Assembly: GCA_022579005.1 (NCBI GenBank)
Contig: MU401698.1
Span: forward strand, 1 to 50,990
DNA from: Poronia punctata
Lineage: Eukaryota > Ascomycota > Sordariomycetes > Xylariales > Xylariaceae
Length of the DNA: 50,990 nt
Reading direction: 5' to 3'
The notes beneath the pieces are model-generated. The model saw nothing but the letters and a program-made list of their open reading frames with translations, searched no databases and was not told the DNA's origin. Made by a program: the position numbers and the translations under genes. Positions 21,397 to 33,859 of the stretch are shown here, one piece after another. Within the stretch, counting starts at the first letter, position 1, and each line of letters opens with the position of its first letter.

Positions 21397-23536
21397 ATAC
21401 TAACTTAAATTATTTAATAATTTTGAGTTATATAACTTTATGTATTGCTTTTATAAAACTTTATATTTTAAGCAGCTTAAAAAAATTTAAAACAACGTTA
21501 AAAATATTCTTTTTATTATATAGTTATTATGCTTACTACTTTTATATTAATATATTAGTAAGCTATATACTACTATTTACTTCATTTAATATTTATTAAA
21601 TTAAGCTGCTAATTAAAGTATTAGCACATTTAAAAATCATTTAAATAAATAATTAGCTTAAAAGTCATTAGTTTAAAATATAAGTAGCTAGTTTAGCTTA
21701 AAGATTATTTAAAATTAAGTAGTATTAGCTTAAATTCTTTTTATTATATTTCCTTTATATTTTATAATATACTTACTATTTAGCTTATATATACTTACTA
21801 ACTTGTTTTTTTATGCTTTATATTATATACTTTTTATAAATATTATATATATTTTAACTTAGTACTTGAATATATTATAAATTAAGCATTATATACAAGT
21901 ATTTAAATATAGTATAAAAGAGCTTTTTAGTTAAACTATTAGCTAGCATATTTTTAATTAAAATATATTTAACTTTAAAGGTTTTTTTTAAAGTATTTAT
22001 ACTAACCTTATATATTCTATATATTTATATACTATAATTAAGTGCTAATCCCTTTTTAATTGCTTATTATAAGCTTAATAGCTTATGTATTGTTATAGTA
22101 AAGTATTTAATTTAAGTTAGAGTTTAAGCATAGCTTTTTTAATAAACGTTTAATTGCTATACGCTTCTATGCTATTGCTTTTAAAATAATTAGTTTTGCT
22201 TTAATTATTCATATAAACATAGTAAATTATTAATATGCTTTGTATATAATAAAGCTACTTTATAAGTTTATTAAGTATTTATAAGTTAAGCATTGCTTTT
22301 TTTTATAAACAATATATTACTTATAATAATAAAAGCCTATATTATATTTAGTATTTTATTTATTACTACTTTTAAACTATATATTTAAAAAAAATATTAA
22401 ATTATTTAATTTATAGCTTTATAAAAACTTAGTTTAAAATTTATAAAAAAGCATAATAGTTATAAAACTATATATATTATTTTTAGCCTAGATAGAATTA
22501 TTATATAAATAATTAATTTAACTTTCTTTTAATATATTTACCCTTTTTTATAGTTATAATACTTTTAAATTTAATAAGTTTTTTATATAATAGAAAGGTA
22601 ATTATTATTTAGCTTAAATTAGCTTAGCTAAAGCGTTTAGCTCTTTTTTAAATATAGTAGTTATAAAATAAGAATATTGTTCCTTTTTATTTATTTTAAA
22701 TAATATATATTTTAAAAAACTACATAATATTTCCTTAGTTTTTAATTTTATAGCATCTTTTAGTTTTTTTAAATAATAGTAGCTACTTTATACTTATTTA
22801 ATTTATTATAAATAATTAAAAAGTTATTAATATAAAATATAATAAAAACTAATTAACTTTTAATATATTATAAATATTTTTTAAGTAATAGTTAAACTTT
22901 AAATATTTTAAATATTAATATAAACTTTTTAAACTAAGAAAGTAATAAGCTTTTTAACTTATAAAGTGCTTTAAGTAGCAATATTACTTAATCCTTTTTT
23001 ATAATTAACCTATTTAATACTTTATATATTATACGATTTAATTTTTAGCATATTATATTAAAAAATACACTTTTAATATTAAATTGCTTAACTTTATAAT
23101 TTCTTTTAGCTATAGTTAGTATTATAATTTTAAAGGTTATTATTACTAGAATAGCTATATAAGTTAACTATAGCATTACTATTTACTATTAGTTACTATA
23201 TACTATAAATTATACTTTATACTTGATAATCTTTTTTTATTAAACTTATATATAAATACTTATTTAAGTAATACTACTTTTTAGCTTTGCTTAGTTACTT
23301 TTAGTACTATACTTTGCTTAAGTTAACTTTTTTTATTTGAACTATTTTTAAATAGCTACCTTTTTTATAGCAGCTTAGATTTAAAATTAAATTTAAAACC
23401 TTTGTACTAAAAGTAAATCTAATTAAAATAATTAGCTATTTTTCTTTTTTTTTTTACTTTTTCTTTTTTTTACTATTACTTTAACTACTACTTTTTAAGT
23501 AAATAATAGCTTATTTTCTTTATTAGGTAGTTGCTT
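21397..23536. other. 2.1 kb AT-rich, nothing identifiable
   Basis: No frame, shared repeat or RNA gene was recognised up to the left end of the outer retrotransposon. Confidence 0.4.
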
Positions 23537-23541
23537 TTTTT

Positions 23542-23777
23542 TATAACAAAGCACCTAGCTAGGGAACTTACTTGCTAAGCTATTTACGCACAAACTATAT
23601 ATTAGCTAAAGCTATGCTAACTAATACCTAAGGCTTTGCTAGTTATACTTTTTTTAATTTCTTTTAGCTAGTTTTATTACTTACTTAGTTAACTAAATAA
23701 AAATTATTTAATATACTTAGTTTTTAAAATTGCTAGCAACATTATTTTATAATTACTTTATTATTAAAACTTTTATA
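23542..23777 (+). repeat. Left LTR of outer element
   Basis: It aligns to 38614-38848 with roughly 36 differences, about three of them transversions by eye. Shared landmarks are TACTTGCTAAGCTATTT and AGCTAAAGCTATGCTAACTA. This copy kept GGG near its start but is more mutated than the right copy in its second half. Confidence 0.9.
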
Positions 23778-24572
23778 TTTTTTTATTTTTATATTTTTAA
23801 GTTATAATAAAATATTTAGTAAAAAGATTTAAATTAAAAATTAAGTATAGTTTATAACTGCTAGGTAAATAACTAGCAATAATATAAACAAGCTTAATAA
23901 ACTAAATACTAAAAATAAGCAATAAAAATTAAAAAAACTAGCTAATAGTTAAGCTAAATTTATAAATAGCTAAAAATAAAAAAGTAATAATAAATATAAT
24001 AAAAAAGTAAAAAACTTAATAGCAAACTAAAAAACTTAAAATAAAATGTGCTACTTATTAAAATAAATAATTAGCTAATAGCTAGCAACTTTTAAAAAAA
24101 TTAAAAAAGTAAAGGTTATCTTTTTTTACTTTAAGCTATTATTATATAGTAGCTTATTTAATAAAAGCTTTTATTATAATAGTTTTTATAAAAGTTTAAA
24201 AAGCTAAAAAAACAATTTTTTAAAATAAATTATTAATATAATAAACTAAAATATATAGTTGCTTTAGCTTTTTGCTAAGTAAAAAGAGCTATAATATAAA
24301 AATAACGCTAAAGCTTTTATATATAATTATAAGTAGCTAAAGCAAAATATTACTGCTATAAAAATTAAAAACTAAATTATAGTTATAAAAAAAAGTAATT
24401 AGCAAAAGCTTAGCTATAAAGATTTAATATAAATTATATAAGCTTTAATATAAGCTAAGTTTAAGATTTTAATAAATTAGCGTTTTTATTAAATATATTA
24501 AATTATAATAACTTAAAAAAAAAGCTACTTTTAATAACTTTTAAAAGTTTATTTAGCAAAAAAATGTTAACT
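23778..24572 (+). pseudogene. Outer element, 5' internal part before the nested insertion
   Basis: This is the region expected to hold the primer-binding site and the start of gag. It is A-rich on the plus strand with many TAA stops. No tRNA-complementary site with TGG is visible right after the LTR. The insertion of the inner element at 24573-24577 separates it from 32513. Confidence 0.5.
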
Positions 24573-24577
24573 TAAAG
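24573..24577. other. Target-site duplication TAAAG, left
   Basis: It is identical to 32508-32512, directly outside the inner element's LTRs. Five bases is the normal size for Gypsy integrases. Confidence 0.9.
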
Positions 24578-24773
24578 TGATACAACGTATTATAGAGGGA
24601 CCTAGAAAATGAGGTCTTATAGCCCGTAGATTAAATAGCTAGATTGAATAAGAACTAGCGCACTAAGGTTAATTAGTTAGTAATAACTAATTAACCTAAC
24701 CTTGCTAGATTTTTTTTTTTTTACATTATTAATTTATAAAATTTACTATACTACTTTATAGTTTCTTTTATTA
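24578..24773 (+). repeat. Left LTR of inner element
   Basis: It begins TGATACAACGTATTATAG and retains GAGGGACC, GAGGTC and GCCCG, far more GC than the internal region. It contains a perfect 13-bp hairpin at 24667-24696. Confidence 0.93.
24667..24696. repeat. Perfect 13-bp hairpin in the LTR
   Basis: GGTTAATTAGTTA and its reverse complement flank a 4-nt GTAA loop. The hairpin is unchanged in the right LTR at 32401-32430, although the LTRs differ elsewhere. It could be part of the R-region RNA structure or a terminator; this is inference. Confidence 0.75.
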
Positions 24774-26279
24774 AATAGTGCAGTAAGTATACAATTAATA
24801 CAACTAATTTTAGTTATTTTTTATTTTTTATAGCAGCAGCTAGGTATAAATTAAGAAATTATTGTTTTTTTAAAACTTTAAAACTTAACTTGCACTTTTT
24901 TAAAGCTTAAATCCTAATTAAAGTAGTATGCAAAGCTGTTTTTTAAAACTTTAAGTATAGTTATTAAATTAAAACCTAGTTAAAGTTATTTTTTTAAATT
25001 CTTTTAATTAACAAGTTAACTTATTATATTTTTTTGCTATGCTTTTTTACTTTAAAGCAAAAAAATTTTATAAATAAGTTAAGTTTATATAACTTTTTTT
25101 TAAATAGCTAATCTATTTTAATACTACTATATTTAAGTTATAAATAAAAGTATTTATTTATAACGCTAACGTTTATAGTTACTTTTTATTAAAGCTTGAT
25201 TTTTTTAAACGCTTAACTATACCTTATATATTATATACTATTAACTTGTTTTTTTAAACTTATTATTAATATAATAGCATTATATAAAATACTTATTTTT
25301 TTAAACTAGTATTAAACGTTTTACTTTTTATATCTTGTCTATGTTTTATATTTATTTTTTGTTTATTTCTTTTTAGTTAATTAAAAAAAGTTAATTTAAA
25401 TAAATTTATATAATAAGCAAAAAAGACAAGAGTGCTAATAGCACCTTTGCTATATTAAAGCACTTTAGTAATAATAAAAAATTAAGCTTTAAGTTTTAAA
25501 CTTAATATAAAGTTAATATTTTAACGCTACTAAATTTTTTACGTAAACTTTTGCGCAATTTTTTATATAACCCTTTATATAACCCTTTGCTTTATAACTT
25601 TAATTAATTTAAATTATATATAATAAGCGCTAAAAAGGTTAAAAAATAAGAAAATAATAAAGCTAGTTAAAAATAGCTAAAATAAAATAAATAAAAGCGG
25701 AAAAAGTTTAATAAACATATTACTAGCTATATTAACTACTTAGCAAATTAAGTAAAACTTATATATAACTAATTGCAAGCTTTAAATAAAAATATAAAAG
25801 CAATAATAAGTAAGTTGGACTAGTTTATTTAAGCTGCTTAAAGCAAGCCGGCAATACTAAATCTTTTAACAACAATAACTGCACTTATACTTATACTTGT
25901 ACTAGTACTAGTACAAGCACGTTAACTAAAGTAGCAACTAAAAATAGCTTAACTAAACCCTATTTAGTATATAAATATGTATTAACTTATATTAGTAATA
26001 AAAGCCTTTTAATAAAGATTTAAAAACTTTAAAAGTTTTTTTTTAAGTTATGCTATTTTAGCTAATTTTAATAATTTTTATAAAAATTTTAACTTATTAT
26101 TATAAGCTAACTTATTATTATAAGTTAACTTTTAATTAACAAAGTACGTACTATTAGAAAATAACTATTTTTAAGTTTAATTTATAAACTTTTTAGTTAA
26201 ACTTTTAACTAAACTTGTTAAATAAATAAATAGCTTTAAAAGTTATTTTAATTATAATAAAAAAACTTAATTTTTTATA
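24774..26279 (+). other. Inner element 5' internal region
   Basis: This follows the LTR and should hold the primer-binding site and leader. No clear frame. It contains the 22-bp palindrome at 25896-25917 and an 18-bp direct duplication at about 26092-26130. Confidence 0.5.
25896..25917. repeat. 22-bp perfect palindrome
   Basis: It reads the same on both strands, with CTTGTACTAGT as its left half, and has no spacer. It contains overlapping GTAC and ACTAGT units. It lies in the leader of the inner element. Confidence 0.85.
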
Positions 26280-27600
26280 ACATATATATAATTAAATTAG
26301 CAGCAAAAAGCCCTAGCTAGCAATCCTACTAAAAACCCTAACAATAATAAAAATAGCCTTTTAAAAAAAGCACTTTAAAAAGCACTTTAAAAAGCACTAC
26401 AAAAATAACCTAAAAGCTTACCTAAAAATCTATCTAGCCTTATAAGACTACTTAGCCTTTTAAGACTACTTAGTTCTTTAAAAAGCAACAAATACTAATA
26501 TAAAAAAAACTTTGCTTTACTTTTTAATGCAAACTTAAATAGCTAATATATTTAAATTAAAAAAAAAATATAACGACTTTTATACTTAACTTTAAAAACT
26601 TAAAAGACTTTAATTAAGTTAATAAAAAATTTAAAACTATTTATATAAATATATAAGCTTTTATTAATAAAGTTAACATAGTATTAAAAAATATTAATAG
26701 TAATATTAGTAAAAGCTAACTAATATAATTATAGCTAACCTTATTAAAAAAAGCTATAGCTAAATAGTAAAATTTAGTTTTTATAGTAAAAAAAAAAAGT
26801 TTACTTTATAATAAAGGTATTAAAAGCATAATAAACTACTTTAGCTAACGTTTTACTATAATACTTAATATTGCTACTAAAAAAAGTAATATATTTTAAC
26901 TTAAATTAAAAAATATTACTTATAATAAAAATATATTAAAAAAATACTTTTAAAAAAAGCTTTAATACGCTAAAGCAAGTTACTTATTAGCAAGTAACAA
27001 CTTTAACTAAATAAAAGTAGTTATTATAGCATAGTTAGCTATAAACCTTTTTTTAAAGCAAAATATGCTTATATTAAATTAAAAAAAAAGCTTTAGCAAA
27101 TATTTAAAGCTTTTATTATATAAAAAAGCTATGCTTTTATTAGCAGCTAAGTTAACATATTTATAAATTTAGAAAAAAAAATAGAAAAAGTAGCTAAACA
27201 ACTTTTTTAAAAACTAATTAAATAATAATAAAAGCAACAAAAAAAAAAAAAGCTGCCGGCGGCAAAATAAACGCAATAAAAGTTACAATTGTAGTAGCTA
27301 TAATTATAGCTATTATAAAAATAACTATAAAAAAAACAAATATTAATTTAAAAATTAAAAAAAAAAAAAAAATAAGTCTTAAAATAAAAATAAACTTTAA
27401 AATAAAAATAAATTTAAAAATAAAAACAAAAAAAAGAACTATTTAAATTTAGTAAAGGAAAATAACTTTAAAAACCTTAAATTAAACAAAAAAAACTTAT
27501 TAAACTTATTTAATAGCAATAATTTTAGTTTAAAATTAAACTAAGCATTTATAATTATAAATTATAACTTTAAGTACAAGCACTATAGCAACCTTTTTAA
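26280..27600 (+). pseudogene. Inner element gag-like region
   Basis: This lies between the leader and pol, where gag is expected. It is A-rich and reads as lysine- and asparagine-rich peptides with many stops. Short tandem units occur (12-bp AGCACTTTAAAA three times near 26367-26398; an 18-bp unit with AGACTACTTAG near 26436-26472). Around 27282-27330 a frame reads YNCSSYNYSYYKNNY, which could be a ruined CCHC zinc knuckle with Cys and His turned to Tyr, but the spacing does not fit well. The gag call rests mainly on position. Confidence 0.45.
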
Positions 27601-30600
27601 CAATTAGAAAAAAAAACAAAAACACTGTAAAAAGTGCTTAAAGTAACTAATTAAATTATAAAATATACTTAAACTAAAGTTATTAAAAAACACTTATATA
27701 AAATATAATAAATCTTTTAAATTATAAAATTAGCTATTTAAATACTTAGATAAATGCTAAAAAAAGTTGTTAATATTTAACAAAAAAGCTTACTTAGTTA
27801 AACTTATAAACCTAAAGCTTTTAAAACCTAATATATAAATATTAACCTTTTTAAAAGTTTAAACAAAAAAACTTATTAGTTAATTTTAATACTTTTACTT
27901 ATATATTTTAGTTTGCTTATATTTTAATGCACTTAAAACTACTATTTATTTTAATATAAGTATAAGCTAAAATATTATTATAAAAAACTTGCTAAAAATA
28001 ATTAAACACTTTATTAAAAAACAGTTAAGCAAAGTTTAAAGTATTAGTAAAGGTTATATTAAATATACTAAATAAGCTACTTTATAAATATATATAATAA
28101 GATTAAATAATACTAAAAAAAATAAATAAGTTAAGTTTACTATATTAGTATAAGTTATTAAAAATAGTATAAAACTTTATATATTATTAAAAATAAATTT
28201 TAGTAATACTTATAAAGCTAAAATTAATTTTAAAACCTAATTAATTAGTTTTAAAGCTATAAAAAGATTTAAAACTTTTTTTAAAATTTAACTACGTTTA
28301 TATTTTTATATTTAAAAAGTAACTTTAGCTTAAAAAGTAATTTTAAGCTTTAAAAAAACTTTACTAGCACCGATTTTATATAAGTTACTACTATTAAATA
28401 AAAATTTTATTTTTAATTTTAGCTATAAAAACGCAGTTTTTTTGTTTATAAAATTAATAACTTTAAATATTATTATTATAGTTAACTTTTTACTTAAACT
28501 AAAAAAAGTTAAATAAAACACTTAAGTAAGCACTATTAATAAATAAACAAAAACTAAAGTATAAAAAGCTACTTAAAAAAGTTGCTTAAAAACAATAGCT
28601 ATAGCTACAATTTTATTATAAATACTATTTTTTATAAAATCTTTTAGCAAAATAAAAATTATAAGCAAAGTACTAATTAAGTGCTTTATTAGCATAAATA
28701 TTTTTAACTAACTATTATATATAGTACTAGCTACTAAAAAATACTTTATTTTAAGCAAAAAGCTATAAAATGCTATAATTTAACTAGAGGTTATTAAAGT
28801 ATTTAATACTTAAACTTTAGTAAATAAAAATAATCTAACTAAAAAAAGCAATAAAAACAAAAAAACAGCTAATAAACGTTTTAAAGTTATTAAATTCTTT
28901 TTAACTATAAAAATTTAAAAACTTTTTAAAAAAAAAAAAATTGCTAAACTAAATAGCTAATTTATTTACGCTAAAGCTAACTTTATAGCAAATAAAATTT
29001 TTTAAATCTTAAAAAACTTTTTAAAAATTTAAACTAATTAAAACATTATAAATATTTTAAAAAACAATTAAATAAAAATACTACTAGTAAATAATTAGCA
29101 ATAAATAAAATTAAATAGCTAACTTTATTTTTTTAGTATAAAAAATAAAGCAATAATTAATAAAGTATTTAATAAGCTTTATAAACAAAGTAAAATAAAA
29201 TAAGTTAATAAACTAAGCTTTTTTGCTTACTTAATATTTATAGCATATTATTAAATAAAAAAAAAATTTAAACTAAACCTATAATAAACTTATAAGCTTT
29301 TAATAAAACAATAGTTTTTAATAACTATTTACTACTACTTTAGTTTAAAGTAATTAAATTAGTACGCAAAAAAAAATACGTTATTATAATAAACGCTATT
29401 ACTTTTTTTTATTAATTTAAAGTATATTTAAACTATAAAAACTAATTTACTATAGTAAGCTTTTAAAGTTTAAAATGCTTAACTATTATACTTATAAGCT
29501 TTTATAATTTACTTATATACGTTTAAAGATTTATAAATAAAACGCTAAAACTATATTACTTATTTTGCTAAGCTTTTATTAACAATATTATAATATTTTT
29601 AAACAATAAAACTAGTTACTTAAAGCACCTTTATAAAGTATTTAACCTTTTTAAACAAAAACGTATTTTAATGTTTTTAAAAAAATTGTTTTTAAAATAC
29701 CTTTTAGTTAAATTGCTAGGCTTTTACGTTAATTTTTTTAAAATAGCAACAATTAAATACTAATTAGCAACTTTTTAAAACCTAGCATTTTTAAATAACT
29801 TAAAAGCTTTAAAACAATACTTTAAAAGCAGTAGTTTTTTTTAAACTTTATTACTATACTACGCTTAATATACAAAGCTTTTATAAAAGCAAAAAACAGC
29901 TTTATTAAATAAAGGCTACAAAAAAAGAAAAGTTGTAAATAGTAACCTTAAAAAACAACAAGCTTATATTTAATTAACTTACTTTAAGCTAACTAAAGTT
30001 AAAATAAAATTATTTTAAGCAGTATAAGATTTAATATATATATATACTATTTTTAAGCACTACAATTTAACTAAAACCTTTTTTATATAAGTTAACGCTT
30101 TACTAAAAAAAAGCTTTAAAGTTATATTATTTTATATAAAGAAAAAGTATAATTAGCAGCTAAAAGCAATTATTTTAAACATATAAGTTAAGCTTATAAT
30201 ATTTTTAAATTATTTACTTTTATAACTAAAATTAAAATATAAACCTTTAAAAATAAAAGTAGCTTACGTTATTTAAGCTTATAAGCAGCTAAAAACTATA
30301 ATTAAAGCTTTAAATAACTTAATAATAGTACTTATAAACTACTTTGCTACTAAAAGCATTTTTAATTAAACTAGCTTTAATATAGCTTTAATAAATTAAG
30401 CAAATAAAAAACTAGTTAACGCTTTAATTTATTTATTATAATATAAACTATAAACTTACTATATACTAAAATAGCTTAATTTTATACTTAATGCTCTAAG
30501 CCGTTTATAAAACGTTACTAATAAAATAAACAAAACTAAAAAAATAATTTAGTTAAATAAAAAACTTATACTTAACTAAGTATAGCTAGTTATAAAAACT

Positions 30601-31600
30601 ACTACTATTATAAACTTAAAAATAAAAAAAAAATTTTAAAAAAAATATAAAAAAAACTTAAAGTATAGCTAAATCTTTTAACAAGTTTAAAAAATAATAA
30701 TAAAAACGTTGCTAACCTTTTTAAGCTAAGCTACCCTTTTATAATTATTAATAAGTTAATATATAACGTTAACTAAAAAAATAACTAAAGACTATATATT
30801 TTAAAAAACCTTATTAGCACTTTTATAGCTACTACTTATAATAATAAACATTACTTTAAAAAACAGCACATATTATAAAACCTAAAACAATATTTAATTT
30901 AAAAAAAAACAAAGCTAGTTAAAAAATATATTAACTACTATAACACTTATAAGCTTTATATAATATTATAAAAAAAGCTATATAGCTTATACTAAGCTAT
31001 ATAACTAGCAAACTTCTAACTTATAAAAACTATTACTATTAATTTTATTATAAAACTTTTAAAAGTTAAATTAACTAACTTACTATAAAAATTAAAAAAA
31101 CAAAACTATTTTAACGCTTTAATAATAGTTACTTATATTATATTTAAAAGGTTATTATTACTACTAAGTAATATAAAGTATACTACAAAAAACTAAGCTA
31201 AAGTATTTATTTAAGCTGCTTTAACTACTAACTAAAGTGCTTTTTTAAGCATTATTTTAAATTAAAACCAAAAATTTACCTTAGCTTTTTAAAAAGGACT
31301 TTAAAAAGGTTTTAGCGCTAAGCTTTTAATGTTAATAGCTTATTACTTATAAACTAATAAAGCATTAAAGCAAAAAAATTAAATAGTTAAAATAGCTATT
31401 TATTTTTACTATTTTAAATATTTAAATTATAAATAAATTAACTTACTACTAGCTTTATAATAAAACTTAAATAGTGCATACTTTAAAATAATAAAAGCTT
31501 TAGCATATAAGCTACTTTTTAAATTTTAGCTTTTTAAATTTAATAATATAATTATATAATTTAAAAGCTTATTAAAATTAAATTTAAATACTTTAAATAC
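27601..31600 (+). pseudogene. Inner element pol: RT, RNase H and integrase relic
   Basis: The polyprotein that copies the element's RNA and inserts the DNA. RT: in the frame with codons at 29521, 29530-29586 reads RFINKTLKLYYLF then AFINNIII. The NN at 29581-29586 replaces the catalytic DD. It is followed by NNKTSYLKHLYKVF and KKLFLKY..VKLLGFYV, matching the Gypsy thumb segments. RNase H: HYNLTKTFFI.VNA near 30058-30108 (Asp lost), VLINYFATKSI near 30328-30360 (ancestral TDH), and YILK.LNFILNALSRL at 30460-30507 (ancestral YxPGxxNxxxDALSR). Integrase, in another frame: CxxC now YNTY at 30939-30950, first Asp now Asn at 31041, second now Asn at 31260, Glu now Lys at 31368 with exactly 35 residues between the last two. 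Every catalytic residue seen is changed by a transition. The frame change between RNase H and integrase implies an indel. Confidence 0.88.
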
Positions 31601-32311
31601 TATTTAAACTTATTTACGCTAAAATGCTAAGGTAGCTATAAACTTTACTACTACTTAAGCTAAACAATACTATAATAAAAAGCATAAACTTATTAAGTTT
31701 AATATAAAGGACAAAGTTTACTTCTAGCTATATTATAGCTATTACTTACTTAAATAATTATTTTAAAAGTACTTATAATAGTACGCAAGTTTATAAAAAG
31801 TAAAAAAAAAAAATTAAAAAACTAGCTTATAAAATTAACTTCTTTAAAACTTTTAAAATTTACTTAATTATTTTTATAGCTTACTTATTTTTTAAACAAA
31901 AAAAAAAAAACTTATTTTATAAGTTTATCTTAGCTTTTAGTTTTATTTAAAATAACTAGCTAAATTAAAAAAAAATAAAAGATTTATTTAAAGTTAAAAC
32001 TATTTTAAACTACTACTTAAACTACTTTAAAATAGGATTTTAATACTTAGTAAAATAAAAAAAATATAGTTATAAAAATAACTAGTAGCGTTTAAAGTAG
32101 CAATTATATAATATAACAACGCTTATTAAAAAATACTAGGTTTAAAAAAAAGGTAAACTAAAAATAAAAAAGAAAACTACTAATTAGCTTAACCGCATTT
32201 AGCGCAAATAACTTTAAAAAGTAAAAAAAACAAAAAAAGTGCAGAAATAAAAAAATTAGCCTTTATTTATATTTGTTAAAGTTAATGCTAATTTTTTAAG
32301 TAGCTAGCACT
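31601..32311 (+). other. Inner element 3' internal region
   Basis: Integrase C-terminus and 3' untranslated part, AT-rich with no certain frame. The nearest purine-rich run (about 32220-32258) is more than 50 bp from the right LTR, so it is a doubtful polypurine tract. Confidence 0.4.
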
Positions 32312-32507
32312 TAATATAACGTATTATAAAGGGACCTAAAGAATAGGGTCTTGTAGCTCGTAAATTAAATAGCTAAATTAAATAAGGACTAGCGTACTAA
32401 GGTTAATTAGTTAGTAATAACTAATTAACCTAACCTTGCTAGATTCTTTTTTTTTTATATTATTAATTAATAGAATTTATTATACTACCTTATAGTTCCC
32501 TTTACTA
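32312..32507 (+). repeat. Right LTR of inner element
   Basis: 196 bp, same length as the left LTR. It begins TAATATAACG. Differences run in both directions (some sites mutated only here, others only in the left copy), so the copies were hit separately after insertion. Confidence 0.93.
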
Positions 32508-32512
32508 TAAAG
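32508..32512. other. Target-site duplication TAAAG, right
   Basis: Exact copy of 24573-24577. Confidence 0.9.
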
Positions 32513-33859
32513 CTATTTAAGCAAACTTTTTAAAAGTAGTTATATAAGCTTTAGTAATAAAAAAATAAAAACTTAAAAAAAAAAGTTTTATTAGCAAGTG
32601 CTAGTATAAAAGCTTAAAAGCGCTATATTACTAAAAAATAATAGCTAACTAGCTTTTAACTATTAATATAAGGTTTAAAAAAAACTAAAAAAAGTTTTAG
32701 TAAAGCAGTATATATTACTTAATAATATAGTAAAAATATATTATAAAGCTAAAAAATAATAAAGTACTTAGTATTATACTAATAAAAAGTATAAATTGCT
32801 ATAAAAGCAAAAATATATTAAATGCTTACTAAAGTAAAAAGAAATTATTAAATAATTTAAAAGCGTTTAAATAGTTTAAAAAAAAACTAATAACTTATTT
32901 AAGCAATAAATAAATTAAAACTAAAGCAAATTAGTATATATTAGTAATAGTTTTATAAAGTACTATTATTATAGTAAAAAAAGCTATATAGTTAAGTATT
33001 GCTTAAAAAATAAGCTATTAGCGTTAAATTACTAATTAAGCAAAATTAAGCAAAAATTATTAAAATGGCTTAAAAGTAAAATATAAAACATTTAAATAGC
33101 TTAGTTAAACTTTAAAAATAAAAAGTTAAAAGCTAAGCTAAAGTAAGTTAATATATTTAATTTACTTTAGCAAAGTTTTATAAAGCATTTAGCACTATAA
33201 AGCTATTTTAAGCAATAATTATATTTTTTTTAAGTAGTAAGCAAAAGCTAAAAAACATTATTATAAATATAAATATAAAAGTATAGGTTAATATTATATA
33301 TAAAGACTTTTAAAAAAATACTTATAAAAAGCAAATATTTTATTACTTTTATTAATAAAACTAAATAAAAAGCTAATAAAGTACTAAGTAGCTTATATAA
33401 TTAGTTTTTAAATAGTTAATGCTTAAAAAATTAAAAACACTTTTAAGCAAGTATTTTATATAATATATAAAAAATAAAAAGTATTAAAGCTTTTAATATT
33501 ATAACTAAAAATAAGTTAATTAAATATACTATTAAATATAGCCTTTACTTAATAGTTTTATAGTAAATATTAAAAAATAAATTTTAAAAAGTTTGCTAAA
33601 AACGTAGTTAGTAATTAAGCAGTATATATTATTAACTTAAAAGGTATAGGTATTAGTTTTAAAAAAAAGTTGCTATTTTTTAAAATTAATAATAAACCTA
33701 GTACTAAAAATACAATTAATTTATATAAGTATTTTAAAGTGTTTTAGCATATATACTTTAAGCTATTAGCAAAAACGTTATTAGTACTAAAAAAAGTATA
33801 ATATATAATAAACTTAGTAAAAAAGGTATAAGTGCTATTTAATTTAATTTATTTTATTA
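32513..33859 (+). pseudogene. Outer element gag/protease remainder
   Basis: This resumes the outer element after the nested insertion and leads into its RT. It is AT-rich with many stops. Assigned by position between LTR and RT only. Confidence 0.45.

Larger units (their letters stand above)
24578..32507 (+). mobile_element. Inner Ty3/Gypsy LTR retrotransposon, nested, hypermutated
   Basis: A complete element of 7930 bp bounded by two LTRs of exactly 196 bp (24578-24773 and 32312-32507) and a perfect 5-bp TAAAG duplication. The left LTR starts TGATACAACG; the right starts TAATATAACG, a G-to-A change of the terminal TG. Both end in TA (ancestral CA). The two LTRs differ at about 23 sites, all but one transitions. 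The order gag-like region, RT, RNase H, integrase on the plus strand is that of Ty3/Gypsy. It sits in the same orientation inside the outer element. I did not find an obvious polypurine tract next to the right LTR or a standard primer-binding site. Confidence 0.92.

Noticed and set aside
20933..21403. 156-codon open frame with repeated Leu-Leu-Phe
   Set aside because: It is the translation of the 9-bp tandem repeat and of the N gap; it has no start context and no real protein composition.
24774..24800. Primer-binding site of the inner element
   Set aside because: No TGG or recognisable tRNA 3' complement follows the LTR; it may have been mutated or may use another priming mode.
27282..27330. 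CCHC zinc knuckle of gag
   Set aside because: Only one Cys survives, and the spacing after converting Tyr back to Cys or His does not give a clean C-2-C-4-H-4-C pattern.
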